NCBI GenBank assembly: GCA_036897095.1
Contig: JAYMSP010001052.1
Span: forward strand, 1-36,890
Length of the DNA: 36,890 bases
Origin: Plantago elongata
Taxonomy: Eukaryota; Streptophyta; Magnoliopsida; Lamiales; Plantaginaceae
Direction: 5' to 3'
Part shown: positions 9,897 through 18,929 of the stretch, piece after piece
Position numbering within the stretch: position 1 is the first letter of the stretch
How the letters are laid out: every line of letters begins with the position of its first letter
Notes under the pieces: model-generated
Database searches by the model: none
Told to the model about the DNA's origin: nothing
The model's input: the letters and a program-made list of their open reading frames with translations, nothing else
Made by a program: the position numbers and the translations under genes

Positions 9897-11279
9897 TCAA
9901 GGGTTGGTTTGTCTATCAGGCGTTTTCGTTTGTGTTTCTGGTTGTTCCTCAGCTACGTCCCGAGTGACTTGAAGCTGCAGCCCTAATGTTTGCGAGGTCT
10001 CAGGGAAATCTGTACCATATGAAGATGAAGCCTGTGCAACAGAATCCGGAATAACTTGTAGATTTGTTAGCGTGAGCTCAGGGACATCTACACCAGAAGA
10101 AGATGAAGCATGTGCACCAAAATCCGAATCCGGAATAACTTGTTGATTTTGGCTTGCACTAATCATCAAATCCTTATATGTTACAGGACTACGCGATACC
10201 CTCCACCATGGTCGTTGATGTTGATACGGTAAAATGTATTGGTAAATCTGTGGCTCCTCTGGCCTATGTTGCAACCGGGTAGGAGGATAAGGACCAGCTG
10301 GAGGCCTAAGTTGCGACCCGGAAGGAGGATAAGGACCGGCTGCAGGCCTAGGTTGCAACAGGATAGGAGGAGAAGGACCGGCTGCAGGCCTAAGTTGCAA
10401 CCAGGCAGGAGGAGAAGGACCGGAGGGAGGCCTATGTTGCACCCTTGCACGAGGATAGTGACCAGCTGGAGCAAGACTAAGCTCGCACAATGCGTCTACC
10501 TCAGCCGGATTGTTCAATGCCTCTCCATCAACCGCTGCCTCTAAGTTAATTGGATTAGATTTAGAACCTTGTGCAATTTCACCGACTTTGTCCTTGCCAA
10601 GGCTTTTACTCTTGCCTGTTAGAGTTCTTGATTCTTGAATTTTCTCCTTGTCAAGGCCTTTACTCTTGCTGGCAAGGCCTTTTATTGATTTCCCGGATTT
10701 TCGTTTCCGCGATTGCTCATGACTTGCACCAGAATCCTCCTCATTCGCCTGTTCCTCGTTCTCCTCATCATCTGACCCATTACCTGCCTTAGCAGCATAT
10801 TGAACGGAAATCCTGCAGATCACACAATCCTGATCAATGTACTTGTGCGGCTCGGCCAACGAAAACTCGTGCATTATCCATCTGCCTTTATCTTCCGTTT
10901 CACACCCTTTCTTGGTCTTGAACGTAAAAGCCCTCTTGTAACCAATAACCTTCCCACCCGCCGAAGTGATCTTCGTGCTAACAGCCTTACCGTCCCACGT
11001 ACCACACCCTGCTGTTCGACCAATGCGGGTCATGTTGTGGCCACCTTTCGAGATCACCTTGCTGAAACAGTAAATAACTTTCTGGTTCGAATCGGTGCAA
11101 ATCTCCCACGGATCGTCTTCACTGAAGACGTCCCAGGGAGATTGCTCACCGTATAACGACCGTTCGATTATCTGGTAGCCATCAATGAGTGGCTGATTCA
11201 TGGCTCGTCTCATGAGAAAGAGCTCGATCACCTCTTGCTGTGTTGGTCTGAACCTGTGACATCGTGGTATCATTGACAT
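9897..11279 (-). CDS. Divergent NAC-domain protein, intronless
   Basis: One uninterrupted ORF of 460 residues. Residues about 7-158 follow the NAC DNA-binding fold: HRFRPTQQEVIELFL (subdomain A), then DPWEI, a region where GTWDGKA stands in for the usual GYWKATG, a VIGYKRAFTFKT segment, and GRWIMHEFSL near 132-141. These substitutions make it a divergent member, so DNA binding is inferred. An acidic stretch lies at 168-183, a likely nuclear localisation signal (RKRKSGK) at 191-197, and two related Lys-rich segments at 203-232. A Pro-rich region of 14-residue repeats follows at 271-341. The tail holds two copies of QVIPDS...ASSS. Most plant NAC genes have introns in the NAC domain; this one has none, which may reflect retroposition or a lineage-specific family. 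The start at 11279 fits a CACC ATG context and an upstream TATA box. Confidence 0.85.
   Translation of the reverse strand: MSMIPRCHRFRPTQQEVIELFLMRRAMNQPLIDGYQIIERSLYGEQSPWDVFSEDDPWEICTDSNQKVIYCFSKVISKGGHNMTRIGRTAGCGTWDGKAVSTKITSAGGKVIGYKRAFTFKTKKGCETEDKGRWIMHEFSLAEPHKYIDQDCVICRISVQYAAKAGNGSDDEENEEQANEEDSGASHEQSRKRKSGKSIKGLASKSKGLDKEKIQESRTLTGKSKSLGKDKVGEIAQGSKSNPINLEAAVDGEALNNPAEVDALCELSLAPAGHYPRARVQHRPPSGPSPPAWLQLRPAAGPSPPILLQPRPAAGPYPPSGSQLRPPAGPYPPTRLQHRPEEPQIYQYILPYQHQRPWWRVSRSPVTYKDLMISASQNQQVIPDSDFGAHASSSSGVDVPELTLTNLQVIPDSVAQASSSYGTDFPETSQTLGLQLQVTRDVAEEQPETQTKTPDRQTNP
10260..10469 (-). repeat. In-frame 42-bp tandem repeats in the NAC gene (14-residue Pro-rich units)
   Basis: Five units begin at Gln281, Gln295, Gln309, Gln323 and Gln337, a strict 14-residue (42-base) period. 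The pattern is Q-x-R-P-x-x-G-P-x-P-P-x-x-x. The units differ slightly in sequence but stay in frame. The region is probably unstructured and variable in length. Confidence 0.9.
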
Positions 11280-11373
11280 GGTGAAAAATTGTTCGTATAT
11301 AATAGAGAAAGAAGATTAAGATACAGTACGAGGTTTCACTGTGGAGTGATATTTTCTTTAACCTCGTATCACT

Positions 11374-11381
11374 TATTTATA
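11374..11381 (-). promoter_or_regulatory. TATA box of the NAC gene
   Basis: On the minus strand the sequence reads TATAAATA, about 95 bases before the NAC start codon. It is a canonical plant TATA element at a plausible distance for a 5' UTR of roughly 60 bases. Seen as a motif only. Confidence 0.55.
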
Positions 11382-11734
11382 CTAATCCTATTCTGTAAAA
11401 GATTAATTCTGGTACAAAGTTGAATTTTCTTTTGACAGAATCCTCTAAAATTGGGAAAGTAAATAATGTACTTATGTATAAGGTAGTAATGTATTGCTGT
11501 AATAGTATAATATATATATATACACGGTTCCGCTTTTTATAGGAGAAAATATCTCTTTACTTAATCTAGTCCAATATAGATTTGTAAATACTGTTAAGTA
11601 AAGGAGAAATTCTCTCTTTAATATTCAAGTCTTGTAGTCATAAAGAAATTTAATAATAGAAATTCTCTATTAAAGTAAGTGACAGTCAAAATAAATAAGA
11701 AAATTTAAGTAACTGCTCATATAAACACGAACGG

Positions 11735-12130
11735 ACAAAAAGATCGTATTTGTGTCGTGTTCGGAGTACGAAATACTTTTTCAACGCATATATAAACCAA
11801 ATTTGTATCAGACTTCTTTTAAGGCGTACACAAGTCACATCCATGTAAAAGAAGGACTACTTTTTGAGGCACACATAAATCAAATTTGCGTCGGACACGA
11901 ACTTCTTTTAAGGCGCACACAACTCGAATCTGTGCAACACGGACTACCTTTTAAAGCGCACACAAATTAAATTTGTGTCGGACAGACTTCTTTTAGAGGT
12001 ACACACAAATCGAATCCGTGTAAGACACGGACTACCTTTTAAGGCACACACAAATTAAATCCGTGTCGAACACAACTAAACCACACAAAGATCGAATCTG
12101 TATTGAGTACGGACTACCGTTTAAGACCAC
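11735..12130. repeat. Degenerate tandem array of about 44-bp units
   Basis: About nine copies share a core resembling cacacaaatYRaatYYgtgt, then a cggac block, then ctaccttttaaggcg or cttcttttaaggcg. The aaggc landmarks fall near 11821, 11866, 11911, 11954, 11996, 12041, 12079 and 12123, a spacing of 42-47 apart from one shortened copy. Two alternating variants (gacttctttt and ggactacctttt) suggest an older dimer of about 88 bp. No coding role is seen. Confidence 0.85.
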
Positions 12131-12439
12131 CTCAACCCTACACATCATCAAAATATTATTTGAATCACATATTTTCACTATACAAGAGAACCGGAAGGAG
12201 AAGAGTTTAATTTATCGTACCTCGAATTCAAACCAAAATTAACATTATAAGATTGAATTAAGTGTCATTTGACGATCATCATCTAACCTAACCATGACCT
12301 ATATTTAGCCCAATATGAAACATTCTAATTTCAAGACTAAAATCTAAAGAGTCCGGAAAATTGGAACTTAAATTACAGTAGTTAAATCGCTTAGTCTTCC
12401 TTAGTGAAAACATTCGCAAATGGAGATGAATACTAGCAG

Positions 12440-13268
12440 ACGGATACTGTCTCTCTGTACTATGCAACTATAAATCGAAGCAAAATGCAACAATCAAACT
12501 ATCTCTCAACATTCAAATTCGATCTGAACATGTTTCGAGCTTTCCAGTTCCTGTAGTGAAAGGTAATCTTTTTGTTGCGTTTGTATAATTCTTTTATGAT
12601 ATATAGATATAGGCATAGATTTCTTCTGTATATACTTGGCGTAAAATTACTTTTGTTCATGCTCTGTTTATAGAAAAGAGCACTAAAAAACTTAACTGCC
12701 GGATGTACAACCAACAAAGGCAGTTGTACAAGTTTATTATATGTAAAAGCTAAATCCTAATTGAATGTACAACATGCAGAGCTGGTGGTACTGGTGGTAC
12801 TATTCTTGATCTTTAATTCCATTCTTGGCCTTTACCATATGATCTGACAATCGATCAGTTTTCTATTTACGATTTTTATACTATCGATCATGCCTCATTA
12901 TGTAAGTCTTAATTACTTGTTCGATTTAACAAGATTATTGCGTTTGTATAATTCTTTTATGATATAGCCATGGATTTCTTCTGTATGTACTTGGTGTGAA
13001 ATTACCTTTGAAGGTTTGTTCATACTCTGTTTATAGAGAGAGCAGTAACAAACTTAACTGCCGGAATGTACAACAAACAATGCAAGTTGTACAAGTTATT
13101 TATTGTAAGACCTAAATCCTAAATGAATGTACAACATGTGTAGCTGGTGGGTACTGCTCTTGATCTTCATGCCATTCTTGGCCTTTACGGTATGATCTGA
13201 CAATCGATCAATTCTATATACTATAGCTCATGTCTTGTTGTGTGATTCTTAATGACTTCTTTTTAGCA
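12440..13268 (+). promoter_or_regulatory. Putative promoter, 5' UTR and leader intron of the downstream broken ORF
   Basis: A TATA-like element (ctataaatc) lies near 12469-12477. It is followed by a probable leader and a good donor (gtgaaag/gtaatc) near 12561. A plausible acceptor, ttttag, at 13261-13266 stands three bases before an in-frame ATG (13269). This layout is that of a plant gene with a 5' UTR intron. The intron holds a large tandem duplication. Splicing is inferred, not shown. Confidence 0.4.
12575..13268 (+). repeat. Tandem duplication with 363-bp offset
   Basis: Sequence starting ttgcgtttgtataattcttt at 12575 is repeated from 12938. The two copies share long blocks, for example tgatctgacaatcgatcag/a, cattcttggcctttac, and the run around cttaactgccgg. 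They differ by small indels and substitutions. The second copy ends at the candidate acceptor before the ATG at 13269; the first copy ends at a related segment lacking the acceptor. Confidence 0.9.
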
Positions 13269-14383
13269 ATGTTACACCAAACGGTGAAGAGAGCAGCTAT
13301 TAGAGACCCTGAAAAAGTTTCTGATATACCTAAGATGGAAAATGTGGATGCGATAAGAACAGGAGATTTACGTATGAATATGTCAAATGGACGTCACAGG
13401 AGGGAGAGAAGGCTTACTAAGGTCCACTTATACGTTGCAGATCATGACAGTGATGAAATAGAGACTGGAATAAGAGCATATGTTTTTGGCATTGCGTTAA
13501 GGGATTCATCCAAGGCCAACTCAACTGGGACGATCTGTTCTCTAGTTGCTAGTGCAGTATCTATGGTGCTGCCTGAGTTGAAACAGGATTTTAGAAATGC
13601 TTTGATTGCTCACGATCTGGATATAATAGATGTTAGTCTTCCTTCCCAGGCTGATCAGTACTGAGTTGATGTGGTATATAATGGTCGTTTATCTTGGCAT
13701 GGTGTTCTTACTTTGCTTGGTGCTAGTTTGCTAATTATCTTGAATAATACAAGTCATGAGGGCTATAACAAATTTATCAATGATTGTCTCAGAGCTTTGA
13801 GATCATGCTTTCATAGTACTCGACCTCTTGGTCTGCCTTTTGATGCTGACCATGCTGCCACAATAAAGAATTTCTTTGGTTCAAACAGAGATTTGTGTAG
13901 GAAGATTGTTCTTTTCCTAATTGCTAAGGCAACTGATAATGAGGATTATAGTAGATTGGATGAATGTTGTCGTTATCTGCTCAAAATCTTGGCTTGGTCT
14001 GATTTCGAGGATTTAGTATCATGTATGAGACTCTTTTTAAAATGCACTCATCTGTGTTACATGACAGTCGTGTTAAGGCTGAAGCTGAGGCAGCAGGAGA
14101 AGCAGTCAAGGCTGTCGAGTGCTGTGGGCATCCTGAATATTTCAGGTTCCTCGATAGTTCAAGCGATCAGCATCTGGTTAAGCAGTCAAGATTTCCTGTT
14201 CTAATATCTGTTACTGTTGCTGTCAAGAAAAAACTTCATGCAAGTCTGGAAAACTTTGTTGCGCCAATAAGCACAAATGACCCTCATGTCAAGGATCTTG
14301 TTAGGATTCATGAAACTATATTTACTGAGGAGCATGAACGTGAATGCAAAAAAATCCAAGAGTTTCTTTCCTCTTATGGCTGA
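13269..14383 (+). pseudogene. Broken protein-coding region, unrecognised; possibly virus-derived capsid or nucleoprotein-like
   Basis: About 370 codons of protein-like sequence without introns. The frame from ATG 13269 stops at TGA 13662-13664 (codon 132), and the same frame continues at once for over 100 further codons. Near 14010-14021 the coding signal shifts to another frame and ends at TGA 14381-14383 after EFLSSYG. I do not recognise the family. The composition (mixed helical, Arg/Lys-rich early part, no signal peptide or membrane segment) and single-block structure would fit an endogenous copy of a plant RNA virus capsid or nucleoprotein gene, a class known to be integrated in plant genomes. 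This is a guess from general character, not a motif match. A decayed host gene is the alternative. The two breaks argue against a functional full-length product unless readthrough or frameshifting occurs. Confidence 0.55.
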
Positions 14384-15120
14384 CGTGAAGTGGAAGTATC
14401 CTTCAAACTGAACCATATATCATATTGGTATGTCAGCTGGTGTTAGATTTAAAATCTTTCATTTTCACATTTGTTCTTTAGTATTCTGTATTGGATCTTT
14501 GATTTCTAGTTTCACCTGAAATTGATTTGTCTTTGGTTCTTGGCTGGTAAGGAGTTGTACTTCATCAGATTATCTTCTTTTGTTCTAATTAAAAAAAAAA
14601 AGATGTTTGATGTTGGTCCTTCAGAATTTTTACTTGGTGATTTCTCTTTCTCTGTTAGAAACATTTTATCGCCCTATTTTAGGCTGGACATAGAGTCATA
14701 TTCGTGTAAGCCTAGAGTTGGTTCGGAATTGACAAGTGCGAAAACAGAATAGTTATGGCACCTAACAAGGTATTACATGTGTCTGAAAATGAACCACGGT
14801 TCTTGAAAATGTTAATTAAAAACATAAAAATCCTGAGCCGACGTCTCCCTTGTCTGTTCGTTCTCCTTTTCTGTCCTTAAGTCAACTGTTTATCTATAGA
14901 ATCAAGTGTAGCGCTACTAAATGTCAGTATTATCAACCACATGTTAATGGAGATGATGTCAAACTTTGCCGGGCAATTAATTCATTCAACCATTTCTAGA
15001 CTTGGGGTGTTGGTCGAGTTAAACCAATGACTTCCTCAATTTGTTGAAAATTTATGGATTGAGTAATGGAAAAGGAAATTAGGCTGGCTTAATTTCATAG
15101 TCAACATTAATAGCGTGTCT
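14384..15120. other. Gap before the KCS gene
   Basis: AT-rich sequence with no convincing coding region. Short ORFs in the area have low-complexity or unlikely translations. The last 100 bases should contain the promoter of the KCS gene. Confidence 0.5.
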
Positions 15121-15122
15121 AT

Positions 15123-15139
15123 ACTTATATAGTATATGT
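15123..15139 (+). promoter_or_regulatory. TATA-like element before the KCS gene
   Basis: A cttatatagtatatgta stretch lies 40-55 bases before ATG 15179. If used, transcription would start near 15155-15165, after the in-frame ATG at 15140, which favours 15179 as the start codon. Confidence 0.35.
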
Positions 15140-15178
15140 ATGATGCATCTCCTGATTATATTTCAGCATTGTTGTATC

Positions 15179-16561
15179 ATGGACATTAAGCAGATGATGT
15201 ACAGTTATCTCATCACCAGATTTTTATCTGCCACAAGTTATGTCCATGATCATATTCATAACTCAGGAACCATGATTTCCATCTCTCTGTTTATAATAAC
15301 AGCAACCACTATCGTTCTCTTGATCATTAAAAAAACCCGAAAAAAGATTTATCTGATCGATTTTTCTTGTTATAAGCACGACCCTTCGTACCTTCGTTCC
15401 AGAGAAACTGTGTATAAGCTCGCGTCAACTCATTTAACTCCTGAAAACTTTTCATTCTTCAAGAAAGTAACTGAGAGATCTGGTTTGGGGGAGAACACGT
15501 TTATTTACGGTTGTCCAGGGAAAGATTTTCTGCCCGAATGTCAGTTTAAGTGTGCCCAAGAAGAGACAGAAGCTGTGTTGCATGGAGCGGTAGATGATTT
15601 ACTGGCGAAAACCAGGGTGAATCCCCTGGATATCGGGGTTGTTATAGTCAACATTTCGATGTTTATCCCGGTCCCATCATTTTCTGCTATGATCGTGAAC
15701 CGATACAAGCTCAGGGAAGATGTATTGAGTTATAGTTTGGGCGGAATGGGGTGCAGTGCTGGTATCATTGCCATAGACCTTGCAAAGCGCCTATTACAGC
15801 AGGTCCAGCGTGACACCTGCGCCCTAATCGTGAGCTTAGAGAGCAATACTGGTAGCTACTACGTTGGTAATGATCGTTCAAAGATCTTGTCATGTTGCCT
15901 TTTCCGAATGGGTGGTGCAGCTGTCCTGCTTTCCAACAGGCGGTCTGATCGTAGATGTTCCAAATACGAACTCCAACACACGGTACGTACTCATCTAGGT
16001 GCAGATGACAAGGCGTACCAATGCGTGTCTGTGAGCCAAGATGAAGATGGGAATGTTGGTGCGTCGTTGTCCAAAGACGTAACACTTGTTGCCGGTGAGG
16101 CTATGCTCTCCAACATTAAGGCACTTGGACCTTTAGTGATCCCGCTTTTCGAGCAGTTCAAGTCCCTTTCGTCATTACTAGCCGTGAAAATGCTCAGGTT
16201 GGAAGGGCTAAGCCCATATGTTCCGGATTTGAGGCAAGCGTTCGAGCACTTCTGCATCCACGCGGGTGGAAGGGGGGTGTTAGACGTGGTCAAAGAGAAA
16301 CTTAAGCTGACAGAGTGGCAAATGGAGCCATCGCGGATGACACTTTACAAGTTCGGTAATACTTCAAGCAGTTCTGTGTGGTACGAACTAGCGTATGCTG
16401 AAGCGAAAGGACGGGTTTGGAAAGGTGATCGGGTTTGGCAGCTTGGATTCGGGTCGGGTTTCAAGTGTAATAGTGCAGTGTGGTGTGCATTGAGAAGTAT
16501 TGATCCTGCCAAAGAGGCTAATTGCTGGAGTGAAGTTATAGAACAGTTTCCTGTTGTGTAG
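15179..16561 (+). CDS. 3-ketoacyl-CoA synthase (KCS, FAE1-type condensing enzyme), intronless
   Basis: KCS catalyses the first and rate-setting condensation of very-long-chain fatty acid elongation, joining malonyl-CoA to a long acyl-CoA at the endoplasmic reticulum. The ORF from 15179 gives 460 residues, at the short end of the family. One hydrophobic segment (about residues 32-50) precedes a basic KKTRKK stretch. Then come DFSCYK, ERSGLGE and the thiolase-like core. The catalytic triad is visible: Cys192 in GGMGCSAG, His361 in FCIHAGGR and Asn394 in FGNTSSSS. RMGGAA and GSGFKCNSAVW are also present. The N-terminal part is shorter than usual, with one clear membrane segment instead of two. 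An in-frame ATG at 15140 would add 13 residues; 15179 is preferred because of the TATA-like sequence just upstream. The region before CYK and the unusual PGKDFLPECQFK segment suggest a divergent paralogue; I cannot assign a subfamily. Confidence 0.93.
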   Translation: MDIKQMMYSYLITRFLSATSYVHDHIHNSGTMISISLFIITATTIVLLIIKKTRKKIYLIDFSCYKHDPSYLRSRETVYKLASTHLTPENFSFFKKVTERSGLGENTFIYGCPGKDFLPECQFKCAQEETEAVLHGAVDDLLAKTRVNPLDIGVVIVNISMFIPVPSFSAMIVNRYKLREDVLSYSLGGMGCSAGIIAIDLAKRLLQQVQRDTCALIVSLESNTGSYYVGNDRSKILSCCLFRMGGAAVLLSNRRSDRRCSKYELQHTVRTHLGADDKAYQCVSVSQDEDGNVGASLSKDVTLVAGEAMLSNIKALGPLVIPLFEQFKSLSSLLAVKMLRLEGLSPYVPDLRQAFEHFCIHAGGRGVLDVVKEKLKLTEWQMEPSRMTLYKFGNTSSSSVWYELAYAEAKGRVWKGDRVWQLGFGSGFKCNSAVWCALRSIDPAKEANCWSEVIEQFPVV

Positions 16562-17153
16562 TTCATATTTGCTGCCTAAATTACTATATGATGTAACACA
16601 ACTGTACTAATGATCCATTTATCAATGTATAATCCTGTTTGATGCCATAAGCCCATAACAAGTTCTTAATGCCCAGTTTAAACTTTCATAAAATTCTACT
16701 ATTAAATGTTTGGAAAACGATTTGAATAAAAGAAGTTATTGATTCTCGATTGCAAATTAAAATCTACTTTACCTGACATTTTGAGTTTTACTTTAATTAA
16801 TGTATTTCCTCATAAATTACACCGATTTAGTGAACATTTCATGTTGTATAAAAGTTCAGTGGTGTAAAATTTTAGGGGTGAAAATTTCAAGATGGTCCAA
16901 GTCAAAGGAAGAGTGTGAATCCCAATTGGCTGTTTTTTTCGGGTTTGAGTCGATAATATCATTATATTTAGGGTTGTTTGTCGAGATCGGTCCTTTTGAC
17001 TCGATGAACATTAATTTGGTTTGAAATACACTTTAAATACCCGCATTTTAATTACATTCCAAATACAATTTCACCAAAATCCATCCAAATGACCATTCAA
17101 ATTTTATACCAATCAGCCCCTTAATTTGCTGGCTTAGTTCCGGTAGTAATTTA

Positions 17154-17395
17154 TACTCCCTCCTCCGTCCATCAAACTTTATATATTTATTACTTTTAAC
17201 CGTTTTATTAAACTTTATACATTATTAAAAAAGAAAGTTATTTCATCACTAATAAATAATAAATAATTTTAATTTTACATAGAAATTACACATTTTATCA
17301 CTATAATTATATATTTTTTTTATATTCTTTATTTTTTGTCATCATAAATTACGTGTCAACTTTAATGTATGAAGTTGGATGAGACGGATGAGTTG
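17154..17395. mobile_element. Degenerate Stowaway-like MITE
   Basis: The left end reads TA CTCCCTCCTCCGTCC, very close to the Stowaway terminal consensus (CTCCCTCCGTCC after a TA target). The right end, near 17377-17395, has a decayed complement (GGATGAGACGGATGAG). The sequences next to the two ends, atcaaactttata and the inverse of tatgaagttggat, also pair. The size of about 240 bp fits. The right boundary is approximate. Confidence 0.65.
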
Positions 17396-18824
17396 ATGAG
17401 TTGATGAAATTCATGCATCTAAACAAAAATTTGAGCATTCCCAAGTTATTTTGGCTACCTTATCAGCTTATCTCAAAGAGATTACATGAATCATTTTGAG
17501 CATAGTAGAAGTTTTCTAATTCGCGGAGTAGATAAAAGTTTGTACTACCGAGTAACAAGACAGCCACAATTAAACCCGTATACGTACTTTATTGATCAAG
17601 TGTTACATCCACTCATAGCACATGAATATCTTTTCTTCTTTCAAAAAGATAAATAACGTTAATTGGGTTTGCTGACCGTATAAAAATTCTAAAGTTTTGT
17701 GTTTAATTTTAATAACTTAGCATACGGATTTTGAATTAGTCAGTTAAAGGACCAAATTTGTACATGTTTGGAGTCCATTATATGTTTATGCTAGTAGTAA
17801 CTTTTTTAGATTGTTAGTAAATATAATTTAAAATGTATTGTTTAATTTTTATGTTTTAGACTTTTAATTTGTTTCTACAAAATTCCATTAGTTTTTATGC
17901 AATGATTTATAAGGTTCGACAAATGATCTTTTTATTCTAATGAACTAATTTGTTAAAATCGTTAGATATATAATTCATATATTATAATATAGGCGAAACG
18001 TTACTTTTTCACTTGAAATGCATATAGTTGAAAATGATTATTAATATACTTAAATTATTATTGTTTACTTAAGGTGAAATATTAGCTTTTCATTTTTTAA
18101 CTTAAATATTTTAAATTTGTACATTTATTTTAAATACTACTAATTTTATTTTAAGATGTAATTGTTATATTTGTGTTCGAATTTTTTCTTATTTATGATA
18201 CTGCATGAAAGTCAATATTAAAATTACATATTGCGCTTAAATACTTAGAGTCGGTCATCATGGTCAATCAATTTAGTCTAGGGTCATGTTTGAAGTTTAT
18301 GTGTATATAAACTTTGAAATTGTTAATTAGTTATAGCTTAGTGATGTATTTTTATAAGATTATTAATTAAATATAATTTAGTTTACTTTTAAAGTGCTTG
18401 ATTAAATATAATTTAGTTATATACTATGATATTTAAAACACCCTCACCATCTAAATACACCAAACCAGCTAGTTGGTTCTCTTCTTAGATATAACAATCA
18501 TAATTAGAAGATAAATATACTAGATGATAATCTTGCAGATAAACACCAGAAGAATCGCAAATATTTGTATATAAACACATATACCCACATATACCATAAG
18601 ATACAAATACATATATATAAAAACACTACAATTATTTCTAAAAAAAAAGATAATCATATTATAATTTGTTTCCATAACAAAATAATTACTACATAACATT
18701 AATTTCATTTTAATAAAATTTTTGAAAAAATTACATTATAAATCGTAATCTATGATGGTCAATTACCCCTGCACAACACGTAGGAAACAACATAGGTATG
18801 AAACAGGTACCAAGCGTTCAATGT

Positions 18825-18929
18825 CGAAAGAGGTGGGCTAATTTGGCCGGAGATATTATAAATATTAATACCACCTGTTCATTATCGAAATTATCGAAAG
18901 AGGTGGACTAATTTGGTTGTAGATATTAT
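18825..18929 (+). repeat. Direct duplication with 70-bp offset
   Basis: A block of about 35 bases beginning cgaaagaggtgg at 18825 recurs at 18895 with about four substitutions; both end in agatattat. It is a local duplication in gene-free DNA. Confidence 0.8.

Noticed and set aside
10239..10544. Arg/Pro/Gly-rich plus-strand ORF of 101 codons with internal repeats
   Set aside because: It is the opposite-strand shadow of the NAC gene's 42-bp repeats; the periodicity comes from the NAC coding sequence.
14522..14752. 76-codon plus-strand ORF between the broken ORF and KCS
   Set aside because: It runs through a poly(A) tract giving KKKK, has no recognisable domain, and no splice or promoter context supports it.
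18520..18708. Hydrophobic 62-codon ORF on the minus strand
   Set aside because: Its Ile/Tyr/Phe composition is that expected from AT-rich noncoding DNA.
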